From positions 193,474,053 through 193,538,052 of the forward strand of contig CM048552.1 in assembly GCA_026413225.1 (NCBI GenBank): a DNA stretch of 64,000 nt, given 5' to 3'. Of the stretch, positions 24,225 through 37,481 are shown piece by piece. A program made the position numbers and the translations under genes. Source of the stretch: Otis tarda. Its lineage: Eukaryota; Chordata; Aves; Otidiformes; Otididae. The notes under the pieces were generated by a model. It was not told the origin of the DNA. It did no database searches and saw only the letters and a program-made list of their open reading frames with translations. Numbering within the stretch: position 1 is the stretch's first letter; the number at the start of each line of letters is the position of its first letter.

Positions 24225-27200
24225 CATACTTCTGAACACAGTTTGCAAAGCCCAGAGGTTTCTCCCAAGCAAGAACACCCATCTCCTTAAAGACCACATC
24301 CCTGCTCCACTAACAAGGTGCTTCTTGCTACACCATTGTAAGTCTTGCCATTTCCATGCACAAATTCCACCACTTTGCTTTGTTTCCACTATAAGAGTCT
24401 AAAATGCCTTTTACCTATCCACAGTCATCGACCTCGAAAATATTTTTCTTTCATATAAACTCCCCAGTGCTCTATAAACTCTTTGATTCCTTCTTTTTCT
24501 CTCTGAAGGGATAACATGATGTTCCCTCCCTGATGTTTTACCAGAGATTTTCTTTTTACCAATGAATATAGGTCAGTGAATTTAGACCAAATGTGTTGCT
24601 CCACTGGGTGATTGTTCCATTTCACAGTAAACAAGGCAGGACACCTGTTTTAACAACAGAAAAACCTAGAGGATTTTGACAGATCAGACTGGTTTTGTAC
24701 AGCTTAAGTGTTACAAGACCTTGAAGTCACAGTAAGTAACACAGAAGGTCAAAGAGAACCTATGGGCATTTTAATCTGAAATTATTTTGTTAATAAGAGC
24801 TCAATTGTAAATCAATAAAAAGCAACACTTCTTTGACTAGATGCAGAATTGTATCAGATTTCTGTGTTGGGAAGAAAATCATCACCAATCAAAATCCAGT
24901 GAAGCTGTGAAAGCCTTAAACTTATTTAAAATATTTCTAGTATTTTGAAACCAGAAATATTTCTATCATTGTTTTAACATTTCTGATGGTTACATTGATT
25001 ACGTTGATATCTTTGATCAAATTCTTGACCCATCTCTGTGTGTAGCACAGACACTTAATATGGATAGCCACTCTTGTACTTTTCATATTTACATTACAAC
25101 ATAATTAAATATTATACCTTAATTACAAGGTATAAAAAAGAAAATATATTTTAAATATTAACTATGTCACAGTGACCTTAAAAAAATGGAGAAGTTAATC
25201 AATGCATAAGACTGTTAAACTCAGTTTAGATTGCAGTGCCTGAGAGCAGTTAGACTGAGATTACATCTGACAGAGCATACTGTTAGTGAGTAGACATCTA
25301 CAAGTTTTAAGAGGAAAATTGGGTTTGAAAGTTAGATTGGTTTAATGCTTTATATTAGAAATTATTTAATCCAGACCCCTAAATCTGAAAATTGAAATAT
25401 CTCCAGAAACAGCTGAAGTACATACAATGGTATAGCCTGTAATATACACAGATGGTGATGATGGGGCAGAACGCCAGCGTACAGAATAGCAGTATTTGGC
25501 AAATCATGGGCAAAATAATTAATGGCATTTCTAGTAGCATAACACCCTGCAAACATACACACTGCCTCATGGAGTACTTGTCAGCAATATTAATCTAGGA
25601 AATAATTAGTCCCTGTAAAGTTCTTTCACACTCTTTCACCAGATGGCCAGGGAAGACTGTCAGCTAAAATCCTGCTGTTTCAGCACTGGAGAAAATGCCA
25701 AGGAGTTATGCTTTATGCTACCCTGTGCAAGATCTGGGCACGCTACATTGTGCTCATGGTTTATTCTCCCAGGTACTGCATACCGGTACAGCATGCTTCA
25801 CAAATCACATCAGATCAGTTTCCGAGCATCATCGCCAAGCGCGCTTCACACCCCAACATTTGCAAACCACTCCGCAGAAAGTTTTGCCATTTGCCAAAAC
25901 ACAGAACTCCTCCAAATGAATGAGATCAGAATTCATATATTTAGAAGCAAAATGAACTCCAAACAAGACAGCATACTTGCTTAAAAAGAGAAATATGTTA
26001 ATAATAGCTCACAATTACAGCGGCTGTCCAGCCATGTAGCAGCTCTAGCTTCACATTCACCTAACCTTCACTTTATCCCACTTCACTTTGTTATCATTTA
26101 AAGAACTTTCCAGTGACATATTGACTGTTCCCACAAATATCCAATGTTGTTTTAGTCTACACATGCTGTGTGATCAGCTACTTATTTTAATGGAAGCCTG
26201 GTAAGATGGAAGCATACAGCTGGGGTAGGGTTATCCAGCAGGAATGCATACACTGGCCTAGAAATAACATGCAAGCACTGGAAAATGAAAACATACCTTC
26301 TATTTCATTTGGGTTCCCTGTATCCTAGAGCTAGCTCCAAGGCTCTGGAAGTCAAAAAAGAACAACCTTTTCTTAGAAACTCAAGATCTGCTCAAAGACA
26401 TGGAATACTGGATACGGCCTTCGACAGCTTCTGTAAGACTTGTAAGCAGCAGCACAGGGAATGCTGGAAAGTTAACATTTCTCCTTTGAACAAGGAGCAG
26501 TGAGCCTGATTTGGCTGACGATGGGAAAAAGAAAACAAAATAGGGCACTGAGCAGCACTGCTGTGGCTGTAGCTGAGGCAGAATTTCCATTTCAAAGCCT
26601 GGCTTTCCATGGCCTACTTCTCCCTTATAAATACAAGCTGCAAGTTAAAACTTGGCCCAGAGAGTTCACCTGTCACATTTAGGAATGAAAGACTGAATCA
26701 AGTTGCTAAAAAAAAATGGGAAAGGAAAAAAAGATACTATTGTTAGTACAACTATTTTTATGAAAAAAAAAAAAAATCTGCTGTTCTTTTGGGAAGGCTG
26801 TGGGGAAAGAGAAAGCCTTGTCTGCTTGGTTTTCATCAGATGTCAATAGCATGCCACTGCTGAAAATTCCAGCAACGACAGATTACAAAACCTGAGACGG
26901 CTCTTTAGATGTGTCTGTCTTTAGTAGAAAGTCATCTCAGGTCTGAACACAAAAAAAGAACTCTCACTTTGCAGGTTCAGTGTTGACAGTCACCAAGTAC
27001 CTGGTACAGGAAAAAAAATGTTTCCAGCTGTGCGCCAGTCTAGTCTCAGTCAGATTTGGCCTCAGTGGTTTGCTATGTTGCCAAAGTTTGGTCTGAAGGA
27101 CACAGCCTGCTCAGTCAGTGACTGACTCTCTGATACATCCAACTCTGCCCAGTAACATACAAATGCAGGATGGTTTTCTAGGACAAGTAAGTCTTCACAG

Positions 27201-28361
27201 AGGTTTCAGTTATCTAGCCCACAGTACAAATACAGAAGGTTTGATTTGCCAGGATATTCTCTCAAAACCCCCCACTGCTCAACATGGTATTTCGATCACT
27301 TAGGATTAGCCTGAACTGCAACGCCGCACCAGGAGCAGGGAACAAAGCAGCTGGGATTTTCCATGCTACTGACCTGTTTGCAGGTCAGAGATGCAGAAGC
27401 CTTCAGGACCCAACACAACAATGCTACTTATCTGTTAAAACAGGGAAAAAAACAGAAAGGCACATGGTGTGGGATGAAAGCTAAGTGTTTGCTCTACCAT
27501 ACAGCTCCTTGCTCATAACAGCGCCCAAGCACCTTTCAACAGCCCATTAAGTGATGTGGCTAACATCTGTTAAGTATGGTTCGTTCACTCTTCCATCCTT
27601 TTTGATCATCCTATCAACATGTGGCGAGTTTCCCACCCTACATGTAACCGTGACCTTAGTTGTCTTTGGCACGTTAATCAGTATGCAGCTTGCAACTATC
27701 AGCACTACAAAGCTTTTTCTGTGGATAATGAAAACTAGCACCAAGCACTCCCCACCACCTCATAGTGACTACTAAAACATAACACAGTAATCATTGATGA
27801 GCTTTGGGGATGTGCTGAGATTAAGTCATGGGACTGATCCTTTGAAGAGTCTGCACACTATGCCTGACATCTACAATAACCATTAGGGAAATCCAGGGGT
27901 TCATTTTCTCTGCAAGAGCAATGAACAATTCAGGCAACAAAGCAGTCAAAGAGGAGATAATTAAAGAAGACTTGTTGAATAATTTATTTTGTGAAAATGA
28001 AGTTTAAGGTTTAGAGTTTCTTGTGTAAGGAAAATGGCAGTACTTCAACGGCAGAAGATGTTTTCTGAAGATCCAGAGATGTAAGAAATACTGAAATATT
28101 AAGATGTGTATTAGAAAACAATGATTACATTTTAGGATTGTTTAAAAAGTCATGACAGCTCTGCTGTATTTCGCACATTCTGCCCAAGACAAAAATGTTT
28201 TAGTACATTAGTCTGACTTGTGCTGTTTTATACAACATGCAGAAACTTTAACAGCCTAATTGCAAAATCAGTATTGATTTCTCTAGAAAGCTGCAATTCA
28301 GACATTGTTATGGTCTCCTGCTATACACTCAGTGTTGCTCTCGGCAAACACTTAGATTATA

Positions 28362-28385
28362 TTTGACAATGGCTAAATTGTCAAA
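28362..28385. repeat. Perfect inverted repeat, 9-bp stem, 6-base loop
   Basis: TTTGACAAT, loop GGCTAA, then ATTGTCAAA. It lies in AT-rich DNA with no gene beside it. Such a structure is near what chance allows in 64 kb. Confidence 0.8.
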
Positions 28386-31300
28386 CAACATCAAATTTTC
28401 CAATGATTAGTCACTAAGAAAGCAAAAGTAATACTCTGGTGTTATTTTCCAATACTGCTATAAAGCTATACTGCACATCAGAAATATGCACTGGAGGCGA
28501 TGCACTAAGCAATTATCTGTGTTGATCTAATGGTTGACAGGGCTGCGACTTCCAAAGATCCTTTCAGACCTTGCCATGCTGTTCCAGTTCAAGCTGAAAC
28601 GCAGGAGTACATTGCAAGGGCCTTGAGCAAAGATACGGGAAGAACATGGTTAACAACACCCCACAACCAATTCTCCTTTGGAAACAGTTTGGACTGTAAA
28701 AATTGATTAAAATAATTCTACTAGGTTCTGTTGCTCACGTTAAGATATGAGAATGGCCACAGAAACGAGAACCTGCTTGCTGAGCAACCTACAGTCAATC
28801 TGTGTCCATGAGGCACTGTATGGGTGTACACCAATGGGTGTGGGGGTCTGGAGCAGACAGCAGCCACCAGCAAAGAGTTTCTCCTCCCAGTTCAGTTTAT
28901 ATCATAGTGAGAGTGTCTGTTGGAGCAGCTGATATTTATCCACTTTATGTAAAGAGGGAAGATGATTGTAAAATGCATCAGCAGAGGAATCAATCTCACC
29001 TAATTTACCATGCCAACACTGTAGACACTACATATAAACTTTTGGCTTTCAGGCATTTAAGATTAGCACTTACACTTTTGTTGCAGGCGATGGGCAGAAA
29101 TAATCACTGTAAAAGTCTAAAATAAGTCTTGTGAATCCCACTCTAGAAATACCAATGTCTGTGCACTGACTGAACAGAAATCTAAGCAACTACTGCCAAC
29201 ATGAACCTCAATATGTGCCTGCAGTTAAGCACGACAAATGCCAGCCAGGATGTTATGGGTTTTATTAGCCAGCCTCACTAATAACAGATTTAATGCTTAC
29301 TATAGCTGGAGCCCAGAAGAAAAGACTACACACACACTCACATCACCTACCATGTCTAGTCATCAAGAACTGACATTTGTGTCAGTGTCAGATCTTGCTT
29401 ATCTCTCCCACCTCAGCAAAAGACCAGAGAAGTCTGACCAAGGCATTAGCAGAACACCAAGCTGGTAACAGTGAGCCACTGACTGAAATGGAGCTGTTTT
29501 GGAGACAGAAGATACGATAAGAAATTACTGGTGTAACATCAACATAGTCTCACTTCCTCCCCAGAAGGCAGCAAAAAGTCGGTAAAAAAGGAAGTCAAGG
29601 AGAGAGGCAAATGGAGATGGAAAGAGAAAGCTTCAGCTCCACCAGACACGATTTCCATGGTTAGAGGGCCTTCCTAGCCCATCAAGCAAAGTCTTCTTGA
29701 TACATGAGTCCTTAACATTCCCCATGAGACTGAGCAGGCAGAAATCCTATTCTCAGTATGGTGAGATCAGGACCACAGGACATTTTCAGTCCTTCGCTAC
29801 TCCTGTGGGCAGAGGACCAACAGAGACTAGACTCATTTCAAAATGTGATACCATACCTCTGTGGGAAAGGGAGAGCACCTTTTACAGCACAACAGCTGCA
29901 GTTAAGAACTTACATTTAACGATATTTTCAAGAACAGAGTGGGAAGAAAAAAGGCTTGTTCAAAATTATAAGTGGAAGAAAAATATATTTTGTCAGATAA
30001 AAAACTGATGTTTCCCCTTTATAGCCATAAATACCATGCTAATAGGGAAGGAAATGTGAGGCCACGGAAAAAGGCATCTTCCCATCGTGTTTCATTATGC
30101 ATCTCTAAAATAAAGCTTCCTAGTTTTTCTAGCTGGGAGAATTATCACATGAATTATCACTGCTTTTCACTCTGAAAGCAGGAACATACCAATTTCAATT
30201 ACAATTGACTATCAGAATGAAAATCTGATAAAATATGTGTTTCTTGTAAGGTACACTGATTCCTTCAGCTGAAGAGACTTCTTTTTTTTTTCTGGAACAT
30301 GTAATAGTAGTATCTGTATTTATTGTGGAATAAATTCAGAAATGAATGGCATAAAGTGAATGGAAGAGGCCAGCCGCACAGCACTCAGTCAGACAGTTTA
30401 CTCATTTATACACTGTTTATCTTCTGGTATATGTCACAAAAAGTAATCATTTAAATAAACAACTTCTTCAGTAGGTAATAAAATGCTGTTGAGTTTCCAG
30501 ACTCACAACATGTGCTATGGCTGTAAATCAGACATTCTAAACTTGTGCTGATTTGCAGCACTAGGAGACATTTTGGAAATGCCACATTTGAAAGGGAGAT
30601 GCTGGATTTTTGTTTCTCTATAGTCTCTGTCTCTGCAGCAATCCTGAGAAGAGCTTGGGTGTTTGGAAATGTGCTCATGCCTTTCCAGCTACATCAGCTG
30701 TTATAATATGTAGTATTACCTCTCCTGCAAACCTTACCTAACTTTTACATGGCCCAAGCTTTTAAATGAGTATAAACCACTTTCAGATGTCAGTTACGGT
30801 TACTGCTGAAAGTGCTCTGCTGTAAGTTACCAACCGCGGTGCACTGGGAAAATCTGCCAAAAGATGATACAAAAATTGCTTTGACCAACACTGGCATCTC
30901 AGACACAGAAGAACAAAGTAATGAAAGAAGCATTTCTCATTGTCCTAATCTCCCCAGTTTTGAGGTGCATTTGGGTTCCCAGCAACCCTCTAACTAGAGA
31001 TAGTAACCTAAAATTGGTCCTGCTACGCTCTGCTTCTAAGCTCCTTGAGGAAGAGAAGCTAGAAGCCAGCCATCCCTCTTGATGAAGATTATGGCATCTG
31101 TGAGGAAGGTAGGGTTGTTTGTGTCCCTGAATGACTAAGCTGGCCAGGGACTCCCTTTGGTAAATGTGTCTGTCTGCAGCTCACATCTTCCACCCCACAG
31201 AGTGTTTGCTGTCCCAGGAATACAGGGAGGACTGGATGCCCTGGAGAAGAGATTTCACAGTGCTCTAGGACGCATGAAACCTTCATGACAGCTCAGTGGA

Positions 31301-31504
31301 TGCAGCAGGGTGATTAATGTTGCATGTTGTCGCTTGAGCACATCTGCAGAGAGCCGTGGTCATGCATCATCTGTCTCTTAGATGCAAATATAATTTCGGC
31401 AAGAAAGAGGTTAGCATGCTTTGGAGGACTCCTTATGTCTGAGTGGTCTCACACTGGTCCTATAAAGACCTCTACAGAAAAAGCTTTGAATTAAAAAAAA
31501 GTAT

Positions 31505-31974
31505 ATTAACTTCCCTCTGATTCCACCTCATAGCATGTCTGCTCCATAATTTTCCCCAGTACCGAGGTCAGGCTGACAGGCCTGTTCTTCCCTGATCCTC
31601 CTTCTGGCCCTTCTTGTAGATGGACATCACATTGACAAGACTCCAGTTGTCTGAGGCCTTCCCTGTTAACCAGGACCACTGATAGATGATGGAGAGTGGC
31701 TTGGCAAGCTCCTCTGACAGCTCCCTCAGTACCCTTGGGTGGATCCCATCCAGCTTCATAGACTTGTTTGTGTCCAGGTGACATAGCAGGTCGAAAACTG
31801 CTTCCTCCTGGACTGTAGGGGCTTTATTCTGCTCTCTGCCCTGTCTTCCAGCTCAGGGGGCTGACTACCCTGGGGATAACTGGTCCGGCTATTAAAGACT
31901 GAGGCAAAGAAGGCATTAAGTACCTCAGCCTTTTCCTCATCCCTGGTGGCAATGTTCCCACTTGCATCCAATAA
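31505..31974 (-). mobile_element. Internal CR1 reverse-transcriptase fragment, antisense
   Basis: Read on the minus strand, broken frames carry CR1 ORF2 landmarks in order: DEEKAEVLNAFFASVFNSRT (from 31971 leftward), PPELEDRAES, DGIHPRVLREL, LAKPLSIIYQWSWLTG, IYKKGQKEDQG and RPVSLTSVLGKIMEQ near 31520. This is the start of the reverse-transcriptase domain. The catalytic YADD region and the 3' end are absent. At least two frame changes and a stop are visible. Copies lacking their 3' end are unusual for CR1 and imply a later deletion or rearrangement. Non-functional. Confidence 0.92.
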
Positions 31975-34900
31975 GCAAGAGTAAGAGACACAATTTCAGA
32001 AAGAAAAGCAAACATACCAGGCAATAAGAAGAGTGACATGTGGCAGATGTTGGCCATGTGGCTCACACTCAGGTACACTGATGGTACCAGTAGAAGGTCT
32101 AGAGTGAAAAAGCCCAAACATTAGCTCTATTAACCCAGATGGATCATCCAAGACTCTCCTGTGAGGTCACAAATCTTTGGAAACTGTGCATACAGAAGCT
32201 GGAAAGAGAAGATACCAACGCTAGACAAAGAGGTCTCACTGTCTTGAAGACTAAGAGTACTGGTTTAGGCCCTGTAAAAGCTTTATCATAATCTGTGGGG
32301 AAATCCTGATCTTCTTCAATTTAGATTAAAGCTTTAGTACCTGAAAAATTGCTTCTCCCTCTCAGACCAAGATTTTTTCTTAACGCCTTTTTATTACCAT
32401 GTTGCTGACACAGAAACTTTACCTTTTTAATTCCCACTTCATGTTATAATCCTTCTTTACTATTGTATTATCTTATTACTACTGATCTATGCCATTATTA
32501 TTGTAGTAGAAAGTGAAAAACCGCATGAAGAAAATTACAGTAATTAAAACTCGTACATGAAATGGAAGACCTTCAACAACTCACTGCACTTCCATACAAA
32601 ATCTGTGGCCACAGTATGTATGAGCAGGGAATGGGAGCAGGCATCTATTTTTTTTTCTGGAAACATTAGGCATGAACTGCAAGCTACTAAAAGTTTTCAG
32701 AGATCAGAAAAGGGAAGATCATCTTTTCTTGTACCTTAAATCCATTTCTTATAACTGAGGTTCAACTCTTCCAGGGACAGACTGTAACTTTTTTTTTTTT
32801 TTCCATCAAGCAGAATCTCATTTTTCAAGCATTCCCATTACATTTATTTACGGAGTAATGTGTTGTTGAATGCACTGTTAGCAGGATCTGGCTCTGCAGA
32901 GATAAAGAAGTTGCCTCATACAGCTTCAAATGTCACTGTCATATAAAGGAAAATATCCCAGGTTAGATAGATGTATTATGACCAATATATCTGGAACTTT
33001 TACCCCCCCTTCTGCTGATTGATTGAAGAATTATATTCATAAAATGGGATGATTTATACAATTGCATTGTCTCTTGGCTAGAATAAGTTTTGCCAGACAG
33101 ATTCTCCTGAAGAACAGCTGCTTACAGCATAAATCTGATGTAATTTGATACACAGCATGGCGCACAATCAAGATGAAATGATCCTTAGATGATTTTTCCA
33201 TGTGCAAATCATTTCAGGAAGACAATTTTAATAATGATATTTTCTTTTTTATTGAGTTCTTCAGACTATTTTTTTTCAGTTAATTAGCAATTGCATCCAG
33301 GAGAAGCAGCTATTGTCAGGCTAATACTTTATTAATCCTTCACCTGGAGCCAGCATCCTAAGAAGCCAGAGGAGCTGGCTGTCACTGAAATACTCAATAC
33401 TGAAGACCTTTTCCAGGCTTGACTTCCATAATGCTTCATCATTATTATAAATGCTTATCTCCAGTTTTTAACAGTCCTAGCTTGGTTATGCCAGTATTTT
33501 ATTTGTTTGTTTCACACCTTTAATTCCTCACCCATAACCCCTACTTTTTCGGTTCCCTCTGAGACAACAGTAAGGGGAAAGCTTAGGATTGATAAGCACG
33601 AATATAAACATGTAACAGCATTTTTAAAATACATGACTCTTTCCAGTTTCAGTCAAGGCACTGTGCCTGCTCAGCATTAGAGATAATCCCTGCCCAGGAC
33701 TGAACTGATGAGCCCCCAGTGGGACCTACTCCACCCGGAGCAACCACCATGTTCAGACTCCCCAGTAGTGATCAGGGTGATCACAGTGCTGAGACAATGC
33801 CTAGTCCCTGTGTTGTCTATGTAACAGGCTTCAAACGAGCATCTAGGCTTTTCATGTGAAGGAATGGCAAGTTGATGCCAGCGTTGCCAAGAGTAAAGTG
33901 GCCACGTAACATTCAGAAACTAGCCCCAGAACAATTTAATTTCATCTTATATGGCATGCTTCTCCCAAAAAGCTCTTCATGGAGGTGGGATTAGTGATTC
34001 AGAGATGTGGAGGGTGGAACATATATGTCTGTGAAAACTAGAATTAATGTGATTATGCTAAGCAGAACATATTCTGTGCATCAGCGGTTTGCCAAGATTT
34101 AATGAAATGTGCCCCAAGCTTAGAATTTTCTCTCTGGAAAATAAAGCATGATATTCAGAGAAGGTTGGAATGAAGGGGTATTTTACGGGCAAGTAGAAGA
34201 AAATCAACTATCACTTTATATGAAACACCTTCCTTCTGTTGTGCTCTTTTAATTTCTACCATAATAAAGCAATTATAGTAAATTTACGATCCTGAAGTAC
34301 TATTAGTGCCTTCTTCCCACACACCATGTTTTTCCTCATGGGGAAAAAAAAGGAAAGGAAACAAAGTAAAAAAATACAACACAAGTAGATAATAAATCGA
34401 TCAATGTGTCAGAAGTATACTGGGGACAAATATTAGCAGTCACTACTCCTTCTAACACTTCACCATCAGGTCTAGTTCTGTGAAGAGATAGTGCCTTGGA
34501 GGATGTAAGAAATCCTAAAATAGTATCCAAAGTCCATGAAATGCAGTCATTTTGATGTTATATTTTGACAGGTTTCATGAAGCATGAACTTATCCAGAAG
34601 GACAAACAGTCTGTAATGCCAATAATTCTGATTGCTTTGGAAAATGTGTACATCTAGGTCTATGTGTGAGGGTTTCCCCAGTGCAACAAATCTGGTCCTT
34701 TTATTACACACATGACCATGAAGGAATTTTAGGTTTTGCTTATGTCTGTTGCTCGCCTTATTCCCAAACACAGCTTACATTGCATATGGCAGTCGATCAA
34801 TACATGTTATAGCAGGTTAGTGTTGCAGGATGACAGTGTGTGTTGAGACACATTGGCAGAGTGAAAAGCATGACAGGTCATTTGCAATGTAATGTGGCTT

Positions 34901-37460
34901 TCTAGAAACCAAGCCGTCGCAAGTTTCTCACTTCATGGTTCCTCTAAATGCCACTGTCACCTTTCATGGCTTTGCAAGCAACTCCACTCACGGTGCTCTG
35001 AGGCATTTCTGCACAGTGGAGAGTACTCCAAGCACAAAGTAAATGTTCAGTGATTCACATTGGTATTTCTTCAGATAATAAACAAAACTGTATCCATTCA
35101 CCTTGGTCACAGGATGACCAAGCAAACACCTGAATGAACTAAATCTACTGGTTTAGTTTTAGAGCTACAGTCAAAGCAACTACAAGAAACAAGATATTCC
35201 CAAATGACAGAAATTTGCACCTAGGTAACTCTAACAGCAAACAGCTACCTATTCAGTATGTACGCAAGTGTGCTTATTTCTGTTGTTTGCTTCCAGTATA
35301 GAGCCTATAATATTCAGAACTGTGTTCCAGATGCTTTTGTTTCTGAGAAGTGCATACACACCATTTCTGTGCATAGCAGAACTTGCAGAAGTATTGCTCA
35401 ATTACACTAAAAGTTCCAAAGGCTGAATCATAGACATGCGACAGCAGAAATACCGGCATTATCTGCACTGGCAAGAGTTTGCCTTCAGAAAAAATACCCA
35501 TGCTCAAGCATTTGTGCACAAAATACAGCAGACAGGAAAAGAGAATTTCTTCCAAGCTGTGTACTCACACAAAAGTAAAACCAGACTGTGCATATATTTA
35601 CAGGTGAAAAGAGGAAAAACTTTAATTTCTGCTCTTTTCAACCAATCATGCTCCAAGTATCCTTATTCAGGGACACCATGGGATCTTTTTTTACCAGCTT
35701 TTGAAGTCCATAAACAGATTAACAGTATTTTTTCAAACAGCTCATTTAATGAACTGAATTATTTCAGGGTACTGAACTCAAACCTCTGAGCTTGGCTCTG
35801 CCCTCTGGGAACAATCTGATGGGGGAAGGTAGAGATATTTCTCAACTCTTAATTTTCTTTTTTATTTTTACTAAATTTCTAAAAAGATTCTTTCTAGACT
35901 TTACAAATTGTTTTGAGTTGTACTGAAGAATACAATCAAAGGTAAAATATCTTCAAAAGCCAAAACGCTGAAAATTTTCCCCAGAACATCAAGAGCTCTC
36001 TAAGTATGGAATACCCCTCTTAAGTAATCAAAGTCAATAAATGTTCATAAGTGCTAAAAAAAAAAAAAATCCCTAGAATTTACTAACATAGTAAATATCT
36101 TAACCATACCTTTGCACTTTTTATATGACTTTCAAGAACAGCTTATGGAGGAGGATGCAACTTGCCTTTATCCAGTATTGTTATGTACTTACAATTTCTA
36201 TTTTCTTATGTGCTAAAAGACCCATAATGCTAAAAATGCTCACAAAAGCTGGATTCCCAACTTAAAGCAAGGAGCAAAATGCAAAGATAATGGCAAGGGA
36301 CAGCAGTACAATAAAGCAAGGTATAGTTTTTACATCAGCTGTATAAATTGTCTCTGTTATTTCACTGGTACAGTATCTGGCATACTTCTGTCCTTATATA
36401 ATGCTACATAGACATTTGCAGTGAAAGACTGTTTATGCTAATTTAACTACAAGGTTTTTGTTAAAACAATGCACATACTAGTTATTAGTTATTCTATGTT
36501 GCATATTGAAAACCCTTCCTTGACCAAAAATACTTGTTTTTCTTTTTTACGCTGAAAGTTACAAATATGGATGTCTACTGGAGTTGTGGTACAATAGAGA
36601 ACGCTGAATATTGTCTTTATTTAGACAATTAGACCAGAGTACACTAGCACAACTGAAAAGCTGAGTAATTTTCATAACGCATTAGATTTCTTACCACATG
36701 GTGCCATTTAAGGGATTATAACAACTCACCAGGGTAATATCAAACTTGATTAGAAGCCAGGGGCCTGATCGTTATCTGTTAAGCTTGTGAAAATCCAGAC
36801 AAAATGTAATTGACACCAGTGACTCTCAATTTGCACCAGTGTAACTAAAAGGAAATTAAGCACTGTATCTTTGATTGGGAAGTGGCTTTTCTTTTTCGCT
36901 TGGATAAGTCATTTCCGTATCTTTGAGTGATGAACGGTGATTGTCTCAACCCCGTTGCAGATACCAAAGACAGTGTATTTGGTGTTTTCACTGCTAGGTA
37001 CACTGACATTACATGGGTTTGAGGAAGTGCCTTCATATAAAGAACAATTCACACAGCAAATAAAAGTAATTTTTTACATATACTTCTCTGGTGGCGAGAA
37101 GACCTTTAACATGCTCAGCATGCCAAGCCCTTTGCACCTCCATAAGTAAACATGTAAAGATAACAGGCTGGATTTTTCCCAGATATTGAGGTACACAGGG
37201 GTGGAAGGTACATCTGGGCAGCTTTTCAGGAACTCCCAAGCTAGGTGTCACACATCAACAGATATTTCAGGGTAGGGCTCATCTGAACTCAGACATTTAC
37301 AATGCAGATAAATATGTACCAGGTAGTTGGCTAAACTCTCTCTGTCCACATTGCAGAAATAGAGTAACTTAAGTCACAGCAGGACTCATCTCATCCTTAC
37401 TAAAATAGGTCACAGATGAATGTGGCCCAAAGTCACATATTTCTCCTTATTGACTATATT

Positions 37461-37481
37461 GGGATTTGGGGGGCGGGGGGG
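37461..37481 (+). repeat. G-rich run with quadruplex potential
   Basis: GGG, ATTT, six G, C, then seven G. Splitting the last run gives four G triplets with short loops, the minimal G-quadruplex pattern. Confidence 0.6.

Larger units (their letters stand above)
20986..31504. other. Long unique stretch with small local repeats
   Basis: No gene seen. It contains a 21-bp tandem repeat (22251-22313), a perfect 10-bp-stem hairpin (23936-23958), a G-rich run (24208-24224) and a 9-bp-stem hairpin (28362-28385). A segment at 23063-23086 resembles one at 37264-37287 and may be part of an unrecognised dispersed repeat. Open frames of up to 138 codons show no domain resemblance. Confidence 0.5.
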
